Positions 22,419 to 35,536 of a DNA stretch of 64,000 nt are shown piece by piece. The first letter of the stretch is position 1; each line of letters starts with the position of its first letter. Where the stretch lies: positions 620,001 to 684,000 of the forward strand of contig JAOTON010000046.1 of assembly GCA_034440635.1 (NCBI GenBank), in the 5' to 3' direction. The position numbers and the translations under genes were made by a program. Source of the DNA: Lepas anatifera. Taxonomy: Eukaryota; Arthropoda; Thecostraca; Lepadidae. The notes below the pieces were generated by a model. The model had not been told where the DNA came from and did not search any database. It saw only the letters and a program-made list of their open reading frames with translations.

Positions 22419-24739
22419 AAATGATTCTTGTTGTTGTATTCTAAGAGTTAATCTGAAAGCTTCTGTACGTATAAGTTTACAACACATAGACAATAGTTAA
22501 AGGCTAGGCAATAACAGTGCCTAATACAATTAGTTACCAGAAATCACGCACACTTTGTGTCCCAATCCCAAGAGTGACAACATATAAAACAATCCGTTTT
22601 CGTAAATCAGGCGTACATACATCTAAGAGCTCTGGCAGAGGGCTAGAACAATCTGGTAGGTAAACATGAGTTTAATTTCTAATCCTCCGTGCTAAATTAC
22701 ATGAAAAGCGTCCCGGAAAAGTTTATTCTTGTGACAAAAATCAATTTTAAGTCTTCCCTTTCGCCTGTTCCCAGCGTTTTGGCAAGCCGAAAATCGCATA
22801 CGAGAGCTGGTGGAATATATGGCTAGGATCCGATTTTCCGCAGAAGACGTCGGTTCGGATCACCGGTGCGCTTCTGCCCTCTGCCTGTCTGAACTGCCTG
22901 CGTGTGTCTTGTGCGAGTTGTGCGTATTTAGTAGCATGAAAAGACATTATGTGAGTGCTGTTTTTTGTCCTAAACGCGTCGCAAACATCTTTTAAGTTTT
23001 AGATAGCAAAAAGTTTATTTGCTAGCCTAGGTTTTCACAAGAAAATAATGTCAAGTGATTCAGATTACTTAAATTTGGGTACGGAAATACCCATTTCGTA
23101 CAGTGATTTTGTCAGCTGACCAGGAGTATGCCATCCAAGTGAGCAGGCAGTGCATTGCGAAATTTGCTGTGGAAATGTTGTGAACAGATCCTAATTCTAG
23201 GTGGCAAAACAGAGTGAGATTGCGCATACATATCCTTGAGTAAACAGATCGCAGAATAAATTCTTCAGTTCTGGGATGAACTCTGTCTCCTTGAATGTCA
23301 GTTAGCCTGCATGTCTCCAGCATGATAATTTAAAACACATTTCTGAACGCAAAACATAGCGGCAAGTTAAGACCTTACTTAAGTTTACGCAATTCCGAAA
23401 ACACTCGAGTCTTTGATCACCCAATTTCTGGAACAGGCACGCATACATTTATGCCTGTACACATCGAGCTGAATAGCTGACAATTATGTGCCGATACATT
23501 GAGATCCAGTGACACTCCGGAGCTAACGGTCCCCATTGCCAGCAGGGTTCATGCCTGGGAAACCGCCGTTAATGACAAGTGGCCGTTTAGCAGTGTGTTG
23601 CAGCTTTCTACAGCCTCACCGCCACGCCCGGGGAGGTACTTAGCAGGCATAATGGGTGTGATCCTGTCCATCACTATAATGACGGCCTGTCAGTGGGTGC
23701 AGGGCGGTGGCCGGAGACGTGGCGCTCCCCTTCCGCCCTCCGACATTCAGGTTCGACAGCGGAGGCCGTGGTTTAGGTATAGCGCGTTTCGATTCGTATG
23801 GAAACAGGTCTATGGGACGGGGAGAGTACCAAAAGTTAAGTTTTTAACTTCCCTTTATGGAAAACACTTCTTTAATCATGCTTTTTACTACGTGCAAATG
23901 AAGAAAATTATCTAAAAAGTTTTAGCTTGAAAAAACGCGATTACCTGAGGATGTATACTTGCTCACAGTTTAAAGGAATTTCGAACTTGAAATCTTGCTC
24001 AGAAAGCTGCAATGCAAGTTAAAAAGGAAAGCTCTGATTTAAAGAAGAGTATAATTAAACCGTTGAGGTTTAACGACAGACGAACTGCTGAGGCTCACGT
24101 CGCAGCCGGCTCCGCACTGTTGAAAGCAAGACTGTAATTTAACGAAGATCAAGTCAAGACGACCACAAAACATGAAGCATCAGGAGAACATTTGCTTAAG
24201 CACGAGGTACAGGGTTTATGTCTTAATACCCAACCATGATCTTTTTACCAATCACAAACACGTCATCAGCCGAAAAACAGAAAAGCTCACAAGTTTGAGC
24301 GACAAAACCTTTTCTGATTTTCTCCAACTGACGTACCTGTGATGGGTAGGAAACCATGGTTGCGTGTTAAGATATAAAACTTGCGCCTCGGACTTAAATA
24401 AATATTTTCCTGATGCACTCATTCCGAGGTCATGAGTCGAAAAGTACAAAATACAAGTTCAAAGAAATATTTATATTTCAATTTGACTGAAATAACTCAC
24501 AAATCGTGTCACCTACACATTGGTTACACATACAAATATTACACTTTTGGTGGACCAATGTTTTAGAGGTTCCAACTCTAAGAATAAGTTTATCTTGACT
24601 TCATTTGTTGGAATTCTGGTTTTATTTCCTTTAATCTCTATTAATCATCTTCTATCAACCTTTCCTGGATGCGAGATATGTATTTAACAGAACATAACCG
24701 TTTTAAACTGAATTCCGTAATTTTCATCAGAAAAACCTG
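22419..24739. other. no gene recognised
   Basis: Open frames at 22810-22995 and 23499-23915 have no recognisable domain. No repeats matching other families in the window were seen. Confidence 0.35.
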
Positions 24740-25630
24740 TAGGGGAGAGGGTGGTAAGACGGGCATAGTTGGGTTTGAGACTGTTTGTCTCACTCGCTTT
24801 TCATTTGACAGTGATGAAATCTTGTTTTAAGCTTCAGTAAACATATATTTGTCCCTGCGCTTAAACATACTAAGATCCATGCATCCGTGCTAGGAGCAGT
24901 AACGTTTACCGTAGAATGGTGTAAAAGACCGTCTTACCCCAACAGGCGGGGTAAGACGGGTTTTATGAAAGTAGTTCATCATATGCAAGAACTTTTTGAC
25001 AAAAACCTTACCGCGTTAAGTAAAATGAGTTGTGAAACACTTTGCAATGCATTGTTTCGATTAAATAGCCCAGAGAAAATTATTTTGCTGAATTTCCATA
25101 AAATCATAATTTTTCATTGGAATCTAACAATCAATCATTAAAAGTTCCTCAGCCGGTTTGTAGCAGACTCTCAGACTGATTCCTTTCAACCATGCAAAAA
25201 CGCAGCGATAAAGATTATAATTTGTATGGTGATGTAGTATTTCACTCTGTGCCCGTCTAGCCCCATGTTAATATGTTAGAATATCTCATTCTTGGGGGTC
25301 ACCGTGCTGGGGTAATATAAAACTTAAATCACGTAATGTATGTTAACGCTCTCCTGGGACAGGTTTTGCACATTTGGCCTTCCAAATAGGACCAGACACT
25401 GCCAGAATGTTACACTCAAAACTACTAACAATGGTAGGGTGAACCACTAATTTCGTTTTTCTAAAATTTTGACAAAACAATAAAGGTTAGAACTTTGTGT
25501 TTTTGGCTCATGATAGGACATTCCAAGACGCATTAATGCAAGTAATGGGACATTTATACCATAACTGGTCTGGTCCACAGAGCCTGTGCCCGTCTTACCT
25601 ACCATGCCCGTCTTAACACCCTCTCCCCTA
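24740..25630. mobile_element. TA-flanked TIR element, GGTAAGACGGGC subfamily
   Basis: Left end TAGGGGAGAGGGTGGTAAGA and right end, inverted, TAGGGGAGAGGGTGTTAAGA, both continuing into CGGGCAT; the ~27-bp TIRs include a TA dinucleotide that is the likely target. A central palindrome (about 24928-24960) repeats the terminal word as CCGTCTTACCCC / GGGGTAAGACGG. The right end has an extra subterminal GTAAGACGGGCA copy. No transposase is recognisable. Confidence 0.8.
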
Positions 25631-27231
25631 GTGATTCTAACTTTCCTGGTCAAAAGAGCTGGCGTAGAGCACCTCAGTTTCGTTCAGAAATCTGCGCCAG
25701 TGTCGTCATGGCATCTGTTCCACCTCTTCCCAGTTCACTGACACCGGCGAAACACGGTCCTGCCCTGATTGGGTTGCATGCCGGGGTGCGTGGGGCTGAT
25801 CCCAAACGACTGGCCTGTAATACTGCACAAATCCGAGGCAGGATCCCAACGGGCTCTACGGAACATAGCCACAAACCTAGAAACTCTGCAACGGACAAAG
25901 AATATCCGTACATTGGGGCCTCCTGCGGCAGCATTGAACTATCGATCGAGTAATCCTGCTATATGATCTTATGAATACGGGATGTCAATTGGCTTCTGAG
26001 GTCCTGTGGGTAATTCACATTCATAAAACAGCTCGAAGGAATACTGTCAAGGGAATAAAATCAGTCGTTGAATGGTAAATCATATTGGCTACGTATTCCA
26101 AGTCTTGAGCAGGGGCGAGGGATAAGTCGTTTTGTTTGCTCAACATGAAAAGCTGAGCGGTATCTTCGGAAGCTCTGCAAAAGGGATTAGATTTTCAGAA
26201 TGTTAGCCAAGTTTTCATTCCGAAATTTCGACATTACATGAGTCACATCAGCTAGAAAACATTTCAGCAGTAGTATAGATACATGCAGTGTGTGATTGGA
26301 CATTAGGGGATAGGACAATGATGAGATGATTGACCATTTGGGGAGTTGGAAGGGGTAGAAATGAATGCAAATTGTTGGACCTACTGTGACTATGGCGTAC
26401 TTTTGTCGGTTTTTTGCACAGTTTCCTGAAATCGAGGGCTGAAAGGGCATCTCTAAATGGGGATTTCAATAAAGCACATCTAATATTAGTGTGTAGCATG
26501 ATGAAAATATACTTCCCAAGAAAAATATCGCATCAGATCACTGAAGTCTAGCCCCCAGGTATTGCAGTGCCAGAAATTTTAAACTCAGTAAAAATCCTAT
26601 GGGTTACCGGAGCCTGCGACATCAGATTAACAGTCTTAGGAGACCGGTGTTCTTTGGGAAGCTGAAACAAAAATCCAGATCCAGAATTTCTGATAGGGGA
26701 GAAAGAGGCACCATATCTGCAGTACGCCACCCGCACCAGGGGGCGCCACTTTTGACGTTTCGGGGGACCCAGGCTATTTCAGGGGTCACCGATGATCGAT
26801 GGGGGGTGTGCTTACCTGGATTTGCCTTTGCTACATGTTTCTGTTGTAAACCATCGTCATGGGGGACTCCAAGGCGATAGTTAGGGGGTGATGGTCCATT
26901 GCGAGTGCACAGTGTTAAAAATGATATTACAGCTGTTAACAGCTGAAGCGTGTGGAACATGCAAAATAATCCAAACCAGTAGAACATCATTTGTCCTTAT
27001 GAATAAGCTTAACCATTTTCCCTTGTCAAGTTATTTCTAGTAAAGGTACTCCTTAACCAGTTTTTCCAGCACAGCCTGCACTAAAAAGTGTCTTGCAAAG
27101 GTGCATGGAAAACGTGTTCATTTCCAGAATATCATAGCCCCAATTATCCACACCCTCGAACCAAACCTGTTCTCTATTCTGAAGTCCAGGAGAGCTGCGT
27201 CACCTGGACTCAACCGATAATGGTTGAAATT
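25631..27231. other. no gene recognised
   Basis: No domain, TIR pair or tandem array was identified. Short open frames (for example 25708-25953) have no family match I can name. Confidence 0.3.
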
Positions 27232-27390
27232 TAACGACGCACCAATTACTGAAGCCATGCGACGCCGGGAGTTCTCATCTTGTTGGAAATATTCCGCAGC
27301 TCAGAAAAAAACTCGACCCGAGGACCCGCCAGGACTTGAACTCAGGATCTAAGGCTTGGGAAACCGACAATCAGCCCCGCACCTCTCGAG
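27232..27390 (-). mobile_element. tRNA-derived SINE family B, copy with tRNA head
   Basis: The minus strand carries a box-B-like GAGTTCAAGTCC (about 27332-27343), followed by the family body and the 3' end GGTGCGTCGTTAAATTTC. It aligns with 47054-47222. Box A is degenerate. Confidence 0.6.
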
Positions 27391-27468
27391 ATTCCATCCA
27401 AAGACATTTTAAAGGTATTTTCATTTGTCTAGACCCAAAGCTTTAAGCATGCATCCAACTCAAGGTAT

Positions 27469-28448
27469 TTAACCGCGCCCCACCGGGGTCGGCGCCACCT
27501 TTGACCGGGGGCCATCGATGGCCCCCTCTAACTCCGAAATATGGGCGTTAGCGCAAATCTGCAAGTGCAATAGAAAGCTCGCGTGAATTCAGTAAGAAAT
27601 TACTTCGCATGTTTTAGTGCTCAGGTCAATGGTTTGACCTCCAGAGGTCAATTAGGTCAAGATCGGCTATTTTACTCAAATATGCAATGATTAAGCAAAC
27701 TGGGCATAACTCTTATGTCATTAGAGCTATTGAGGCCTGGTAAGTAAATTTGATAGAAATTGCCAGTACTTTTCCGCTATGTGGAACGTAAAGACCTCCC
27801 GCCAGTGGTTTGACCACCAGAGGTCACCTCGTGACCTAATATGACCTGAGGTCACGAAGGTCAAAGTGACCTTGTCGTATATCAATGAAGCAGTGACAAG
27901 ACAAACACGATGGTGTTTGTTTCACCGCTCTAGCTCAATTAGGTCAAAGTTATTGTCAAATACTCTTTTGACCTCCGGTGACTTGGATGACCTTGGAAAG
28001 TCAAAGGGCAAATATGACCCCTGGGATCCGTGAAGGGTGTCCAAAACGTTGTTCTGAGCAGTCTGAGTATTTGATCATTTTTGTGGCTTTTATATCATGA
28101 ATAGCTTTTCCCATGCTTTTCCAATGGGGAGGTCGCCTCGTGACCTGACCTCAGGGCACGAAATCGAAAATCCCGGATATACACCTTGTAGACCCTGGAG
28201 GGGTCATGAAGTGTGGAAGTTTCAAATCGATCGACTTTGAAATGTAGCTCTTACGAGCTCTAAAGGTGAAGTGAGGTGACCTTGGTTGACCTCGTCTGGT
28301 GACCTGACCTTGGGTGACCCGGGGTAAAAATTTCAGGGATGATGGGAAATGTTGCGTGGGGTGGCCCTCAACCGCGGTGCTGCGCCTCGTGTTTTTGCTA
28401 TCCCGGAAAAACCTTAGGGGGGCCTCGTGGCCCCCGGTGGGGGGTTAA
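27469..28448. mobile_element. TTAA-flanked AGGTCA-rich element, copy E2
   Basis: TTAA at both ends. The left end is TTAACCGCGCCCCACCGGGG and the right end, inverted, TTAACCCCCCACCGGGGG. About 19 exact AGGTCA/TGACCT hexamers in 980 bp by hand count, against about 0.5 expected in random sequence. They often lie as closely spaced or overlapping pairs (TGACCTGACCT). Non-coding. Confidence 0.88.
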
Positions 28449-30819
28449 AGAGCCCACATGATTGAATGAATTCAGCCCGAATTTTTCTCACGTGCATACG
28501 GCCGGTGATCAGTCTGCAGTCGAGGGAATGGCCGCTCTGTCATCAGAACAGTGTTATTTCGACACAGCGTGATTATCTCTTGTTGACTCACCGCTCGAGC
28601 GAGCCTGATGAGACAAAAGCCCGACTGTGGCCGATAAACGATGTTTGCGTCTTTGCCGACGTGCATACTTCCCGCGACACTTCAAAGACACAGCCGCCGG
28701 AGGTAAACTGGTGGCCAACCTGACTCCGCAGTTGCTTTCAAAGGGCCAACATGTCCTCAAAATGTTTCTCCGACATGCAAGAGCAAGGGGCATAGCTCAC
28801 CTAACCAGGGCATCTGGCTTTCCCTGCGACGTTGTGCTGTCCACACTGCAATCCGCGTAGCTCTGATGCTTATATTTCAGACCATTCACAACAATTTCCA
28901 CCTCTAGCACTAGCTGTCAAACTTGATCCATCCGCTCTGCTAAACAAGACAGACAGTCTGATCCGGTGATTTCGCCATTCATTTGACACATTTGACGGAC
29001 AACTGCAGCAGCGCACAGCGCAGATGTGGATATATTGGCAGCAAGGCACGTGGCCCGCCCACTGCCTCAAATACTTTTTTGACTTTTGTAAATAAAAGTA
29101 TATAAGTAAATAAATGTCAGATATGGCCACTCTTAAATCCCTATGAATTTCTACCCCCTTAACGAGGATGGGAGCTATCATTGAGGTAAGTACAGCTTCT
29201 ACCTTTCTTGTATGCGCCTGCACAATAACAAGACGGATCAACCTTTTTAAATTTTACCGTCACTGTACGATTTCCTTTAATTTATGTTCCTCGTCTTGCC
29301 CGTGGGGTTCAACAATGCTTCCCACATTTTTGGTTTCAAGGTTGCAAAAGTCACGAGACAGAGGTCATGGAAATTTCATCGATTACCGATTAATATTTGT
29401 ACCCGGTTCTGCTCTCTATATTGTGAAGGGCATCTGAGCAACACCTTTTTATTCTTCATTCTCCTTCCCCAAAATTCAAGCTCGATCCTACCTCCCCAAA
29501 TACGCACCATTGATTGTACGGGCCTGCCCGCTGCCTTATTAATCCGACATCCGGCTACTTTGAATGCTCTTAGCTCTGGGACAATAACCAGGCTTTCAGA
29601 CAGATTATTTGTAGGCTTTAAAGTGCTAACGGCAGTAAGTGCCTGTAGAGCCGTATTCCATTACTCAGCCATCAACAAGCCAAATGTGTAACTGTAACCT
29701 GAAAAAGGCATTAAAGCACAGCTTGACTTCAAACAAAAGCAGTTGAGTGGAGCTGAGCACTAATGAAATTGGTAACAAACACAATGTTTCTATGGGCACT
29801 GGGTGCACTCCAGCTAAGGCAGGCATTTGGCGCCGAAATAGTGACGATTCTGGGATTTTGGTAAGGGGGGACGAAACCCCAGAGGGCGGCCGATACCACC
29901 TGGGAGAGAGGCATTTTCTGTTCATCTGACATCACTCTATGTTTTTAGGGGGTGGGTGCTATAAAAGTATAAACGGTGAAAAACATAGACAATTTGGCCA
30001 GAGGGGCACCGCTGTCTGACGGGAAGCGGTGAAAAAGCAGAGACGAAATATTCAGCTGCTAGTCAATGACCGTAAAACAATACAAGATGCCAAAAAACAG
30101 AGCGTTTCTGTCACGGTGACCTTCTAAGCTAATTTCAAAAGTCGTTTCTCACATTTCAAGAGCATTCAGGGCATCCGTCTTCAGTGTCCAGTGTCCGCTG
30201 AGGCGGCTCCATGAAGTTTAGGGGAGGGGCCGACGTGGTTTCGTAACGAAATAAAATCACTAAAACTTGACAGGACCACTTTACGGAAACTGGTCTGCTA
30301 CGTAGGCCATTTGGCTTTTTTGGTTGATTTTAAGTCTGTATTTCAGGCCAACGGGTCTACATTTTCGACTATTTTATCACTGGTTTCTAAGGTAAATATA
30401 AACGTAGGAGTGTCGTTAGTTTCATTAAAGTTGTTGGCATTCCAAGCCATTCGTATGAAAACTGTTTCTAAATCATTGGGTCGGAGTATTATAATAAAGG
30501 AGACTTAAATCAGGCAAAAATTAGACAATACGTCGAGATTGTCGTTGCCGACGCCCGTACATGCCGACAAACTCACGATGCGTCGACCTTGCTCTGATGC
30601 GTGATTTCCCGCCCTCGTAAATACTCACATGTAACTCTTCATCTTTTGCAAAGACACCAGATTGAATAAAAGAGCTTGAGTAACCCTTTCAAACCGCTAG
30701 CTTTCTCAGACCACAAGGATTTATTTCGTATGTTTCGCAATTTCGTAATTTGATCACTGGCTTTTAAAACATATAAACTTATTTTTAGTAAACTCCAAAA
30801 GGCTCGTCTCGGTTCTAGT
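28449..30819. other. no gene recognised
   Basis: Several short open frames (28466-28860, 29168-29691) without recognisable domains. No TIR pairs or arrays were seen. Confidence 0.3.
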
Positions 30820-30965
30820 GCGCGATTTCCCTGCCTTAGCTCTAAGTCTGTAATGGCGATAGCGAGTTCCCTGGCTTAGCCCTAAGCCTGTAATGTTAAT
30901 AGCGAGTTCCCTGGCTTAGCTCTAAGCCTGTAATGTTAATAGCGAGTTCCCTGCCCTAGCTTGAC
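30820..30965. repeat. 40-bp tandem repeat (~3.5 copies)
   Basis: The unit begins GCGAGTTCCCTGGCTTAGC, continues with TCTAAGCCTGTAATGTTAATA and is repeated with a few changes. A two-copy ~30-bp repeat (GATGACGAAATT...AAAATTCAT) follows at 31029-31090. Confidence 0.85.
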
Positions 30966-31090
30966 GACCCCTGCCCTATATTTTCCAACATCATCATCAA
31001 TATCTTAATACAAAACACGAACGGCCAGATGACGAAATTTTCTAACCACAAAATTCATGATGACGAAATTGTCTAATCGCAAAATTCATT

Positions 31091-32477
31091 GGCAGCAAGT
31101 AGCTGTAACAACGGTGACACTCACGTCAACACGGGAAAGACGGTTGCATTAAAGACAACGACATGCATAAAACACATAATACAGCACAGTGGTGGCTCCT
31201 CGACCACTAGCCCTGGCGATTGTGCGGTTGCACTATGGTCGTCAAAGAGCCTCCAGTTAACTGAGGCACGTGGGTATGCACACACGTACCAACGAACGCC
31301 AGGTCAAATGGCCTGTTATTTATACTGATGCACGCTTTTAGGAGCAGATGCATATGTCGATATTGATAGATAGTTAGGCTTATTTTTCTGAATACACATG
31401 TCTGATCATGGGTCAGGCATGGGCTGCTGAGCTGACAATGGTGTGCGTGCTTCAGTAATCACATTATTTCTCGGTATGATGTCAGAAATTCCATAATTTC
31501 GTCACGTTCTTTGACAGATGCGATTCAGCTATTCTTCAAAACCTGGCTCACAAGCGACGCATTTGATTTAATACAAAAAGATTCTCGAGTCATCTTGCAG
31601 TACATCACGTACGAAACCACGCATAATGGAAACAAAAAGTAGCAGGTACGGCTGGTAAGCGATCACCAGTTTTGAGCGCTCCGTGGTCTGTCCCGATGCG
31701 AGGTCACTGATCGCGTGAGGACTTAACCAGAGGTCAGAAGAATACCGGTTATGTCAACAAAGTTCAGAGAAATCTGCAGGAACCAAAATATTTGATATTT
31801 TTCAAATTCACATTACAAATAAGCCCTTCAGTGGAGTACAGTGCCCCAGTTTGGTACCTAGTCTACTTACTCAGTGCGTTGAGGATAACCATTTACTGTC
31901 CCGTAAAACTGCATAAACCTTTTACTACTTTACTCTACTTACTTACGCCCTTTACTTTGCCTCAGCCTTTTTCTTCCGGAGAACCCTCAAGGTTGTGATC
32001 ATGAGTAGAAATTGAGATTCGATGGGGAAAGTAAATAATTTTCTCACCTCTGGGTCTAAGGCCATACGCCTCGTGATTTAGCCTCTTGCCAGGCCCTTCT
32101 CCGACACAGCCCAGCGTCCAAACACGTGGTTAGTGTCAGTGGTGGTCGAGAACCTCACTTCGATCTCAAGGGAACAGAAGCATATAAAAATTTATTCAGG
32201 TCGAAGAGAATCACACCCAGTTATAAGCTGAGAGTAATCGCGCCAGAAAATTTTTAATCCGGGACAAAAATGCATTCGTCTAACCTCAAATGGTCTTGCT
32301 TCCATGGAACTGAGGCTTAACCAGCGATGTGCATTTCTCAATTTCCTTTCTGTACACGCGCGTTTTATTGCATACGCGTTACCAACTGCACAACAAAGCG
32401 AGTGGGCCCATCAGTCTTCAATCCGCTACTGGCAAGAAACTTTCATCTCTCGAACCAAAACCTCAGCCTGCAGCTAA
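31091..32477. other. no gene recognised
   Basis: No convincing coding exon or repeat family was seen. Confidence 0.3.
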
Positions 32478-32545
32478 ATTGCGTCGCTGCGTCTGGCCTG
32501 AACCTATACTGCGCCGCAGGGTCAGCCTGCAGCCATGCTGTGCCG
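32478..32545. repeat. two isolated monomers of the 30-bp TATACTGCGCCGC repeat
   Basis: TCTGGCCTGAACCTATACTG plus the following monomer match the array at 37690-37950, more than 5 kb away on the other side of the LINE. Confidence 0.75.
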
Positions 32546-32728
32546 AGGTCAGGATCAGCCAGAGATAGCGAACCAGCAAAAAAGTAGGATACTGATGCTG
32601 AGCTCAAAGGGAACTAGTATTTTCACTACACCACAGCTACAGTAGGAATGGAGAAATGGAGAGCTTGGCACTGATACTGATTGAACTGATTCTTTGCTGT
32701 TACTAATACTTTTTTGTAAAATAAAAAA

Positions 32729-33094
32729 CTCCCCTGGCAGTGATGTGTTCAGTCTGCTATTATGCTATTAGACTGACATGCATCACTGTCGAGTGAATGA
32801 TGAAGGATGTGAATGATTGTTGAATGTGGCAGAAACATTCGTCTTAAACCTGTGACACCAGGGGAGTGAGCAGAGTCTTTTTTCAAGTAATTGTAAATAT
32901 TTGGCACACTGTTTTGGAAATTTAAGTACTTGAATATTCTTGATGTATGAAAACCTCCTCTGGGCAGTGATGTGTTCATTCTGCTATAATGCTATTGGAG
33001 TGATATGCATCACTGTCGAGTGAATGGTGAAGGATGTGTATGTATGTTGAATGTGGCAGAAACATTCGTCTTAAACCTGTGACACCAGAGGAGG
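32729..33094 (+). repeat. two tandem ~140-bp units (225-bp period) with pairing-preserving changes
   Basis: Copy 1 is 32729-32866 and copy 2 is 32954-33094. Each is closed by inverted ends that differ together: CTCCCCTGG/CCAGGGGAG in copy 1 and CTCCTCTGG/CCAGAGGAG in copy 2. Inside, CAGTGATG pairs with CATCACTG, and CAGTCT/AGACTG (copy 1) becomes CATTCT/GGAGTG (copy 2), which still pairs with U-G wobbles in plus-strand RNA. A third hairpin is GAATGT/ACATTC. The sequence resembles a structured RNA or a hairpin-ended repeat; no known family was recognised. Confidence 0.7.
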
Positions 33095-34167
33095 GATGAA
33101 TATAAATGAAAATATTTATAAACACAAGTAATTTATTATTGATATGCCTACATAACTGGTGTACCCAGCAAGAATTCAATCATATGTAAATTGCCATAAA
33201 TGCTCTACTTCAGAATGCCAGCTGACCTATGAGACAGTATGACATGGAAACATTATGTGTGAACAATTGAGGAACTGGGTACCATGCTGTTATCAGTCTC
33301 TTCATCCTTCTGCTGCTCATGTGACCCAGACTTTATTCAGGCACATGCAAACCGGTTGCACTGTGATAGGTAGGTGGCAGCTACTGTCATACTTCGAGAC
33401 CTACCACCTACCAACTTAGCGGTGTGGGGGATAGGACTGGTATGATTGTTCTAACATACTCAATCCATGAACTTGAATATAAAACCTATAACTTGTAGTA
33501 AATGATCTTGGTAATTAGAACCATGACCTTAGACTGCGGAACAGAGATTGGTTTGTCCCTGTCATACTGTTAACATCAAGAGTTAATAAATTTTGATTTG
33601 TTGGATATTTAAAGTTGTTTATGCCTTTTTTTGCAGCTCACCTTTTCATTCCGGAGACCTGATCTTGGCGATGCGCCCTCTCTCTCTTTCTTCAATAAGA
33701 GTATACAGATTTTGACTTGTTTATCGAATTAAAACTGATTTCAACCGCACTGATCTGCCTGTCACTCCAACTAAATTTAGTTACCTATTACTATTTTGTG
33801 CTTGATCCGCGCAACCCTGATATTTTTTCTGTTTCCCACTTAGTTTTGGAAATTTAAATAACGAATTTGTAAATTATGCACTGAAAATTACGTTAAAATA
33901 TGAAATAGATAGGATGACGTGTCTAACATTCACACCGTCAAACGACTCGAGACCTAGACATGTGTCCCCGACTCTAATTAGACATGTGTCGTGCATTCAA
34001 ATCCATAGGAATGATAACATTTTCGATATCACATTGCCCATTCTCTAGACTCCGGTTAACATAATTGATTATCGTTGCCAATACCTTTTTTCTGGGCTTT
34101 TGGCTATTTCATTTCTGCTTTAGGTCATTCTCTGTCAGGCTTAAACCCAGGTCTTTTCCCATATTGA
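33095..34167. other. AT-rich sequence upstream of the LINE; may include its 5' UTR
   Basis: A hairpin GGTAGGTGG/CCACCTACC lies at about 33369-33415. No ORF1 for the LINE is recognisable, so its true left boundary is unknown. Confidence 0.35.
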
Positions 34168-35536
34168 ATGAATAATGTTGTCACTGGATTAGATTTCCAG
34201 GATAAAACAATTAACCCTTTTGTTTCTCTGTCAGTAGATGACAATGTAAATGCTCATCGTGAATTTGAAAGATTAAGAACTGAATGTGTATACTACTTGC
34301 CTTCAAGATTGAAAGTCGACTTTAATTCGAAGGAACCTGATTTAGATATCCTCCATATAAACATAAGATCTCTTCTAAACAAGTTTGACCAATTTTGTGA
34401 TCTCCTTAGAGAAATAAGTATCCCTCTTCATTTCATATCGATATCTGAGACATGGATAAACAAAGAGATAGAAAATGCATTTCAAATACCCTCCTACAAA
34501 GCCTATTTTTTCCATAGAGTCGACAAAAGGGGAGGGGGTGCAGGATTATATGTAAGAGATTATTTGTCCCCCACCCAGTTGCATCCTCCAACATTTTCAA
34601 CAGCTGAAGTCGTTTGCGTTTCTGCAAAACCATCTGAAAATAAGTCAATCATTGTTTGTCAAGTGTATAAATCACCAAATACAGATAAATTAAAGTTTAT
34701 TGAGGAGCTTAGTACCTGTCTGGAATGGTTACATAGATTCAATAAAGCTATTTATATCACGGGTGATTTCAACTTAGATCTATTTACCATTGAGACTGAT
34801 TCTTGGACAAGAAGTTTTTTCCTAACAATGTGCTCCTATGGATTTCTTCCAACTGTATCGAAAACAACAAGACACCAGGCGAACTCGAACAGCCAAATTG
34901 ATAATATATTCTCAAATAGCTTAGAAACCATTGAAAAATCTGGTGTATTATTGTCTGATATTGCGGATCACTTTCCCATAATTATAAGGATAAAAAGTAA
35001 AGTAAAAACAAAAAAAGTAATACCAAAGCTAACCTGTCTGGATTATCGCAGAATAGAAGAATTTAATAGTTTTTTAAGCTCTGAACTGACCTGCATCGAA
35101 AATGAAACTGACCCAAATTGCATCACTAATAAAATAATAAATTCCTACAATACTGGGATTGAAAAGTTCTCGCGCCCAATGGATAGGAATAGGAAAACAC
35201 AACCAAGAAAACCTTGGATAACACCCGGTATTCTGATGTCAATTAACGTAAAAAACCAGCTTTTCATTAAAACTTTAAAATCAAACTGTGAAGACGACAT
35301 ACAGAAGTACAAGACATATAGGAATGTATTGATAGGGATTATCCGAAAGGCAAAGAAACAATATTTCGAGGCAGAATTCGAGAAATCCAAGAGCGATTCA
35401 AAGCAAACTTGGACAATGATCAGTGATTTAAGAAATATCCAATGCCATGGAAACGAAATCCCTGATATAATAAATGATGCAAATGGAAGCAAATTACACG
35501 ATAGCGAAAGTAAAGCCGAGGCCTTCAATGACTTTT
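34168..35536 (+). pseudogene. LINE ORF2 part 1: apurinic-like endonuclease domain
   Basis: Starts at an ATG. Endonuclease motifs are in order: HINIRS (Asn65), SETW (Glu94), GDFN (residues 199-202, Asp200/Asn202), IDNIFSN (Asp245) and ADHFP (Asp267/His268; the usual residue before DH is Ser). All expected catalytic positions are present. The domain nicks target DNA for target-primed reverse transcription. The frame then continues into a linker and is lost near the T6 run at 35531-35536, with a false stop at 35572-35574. Confidence 0.88.
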
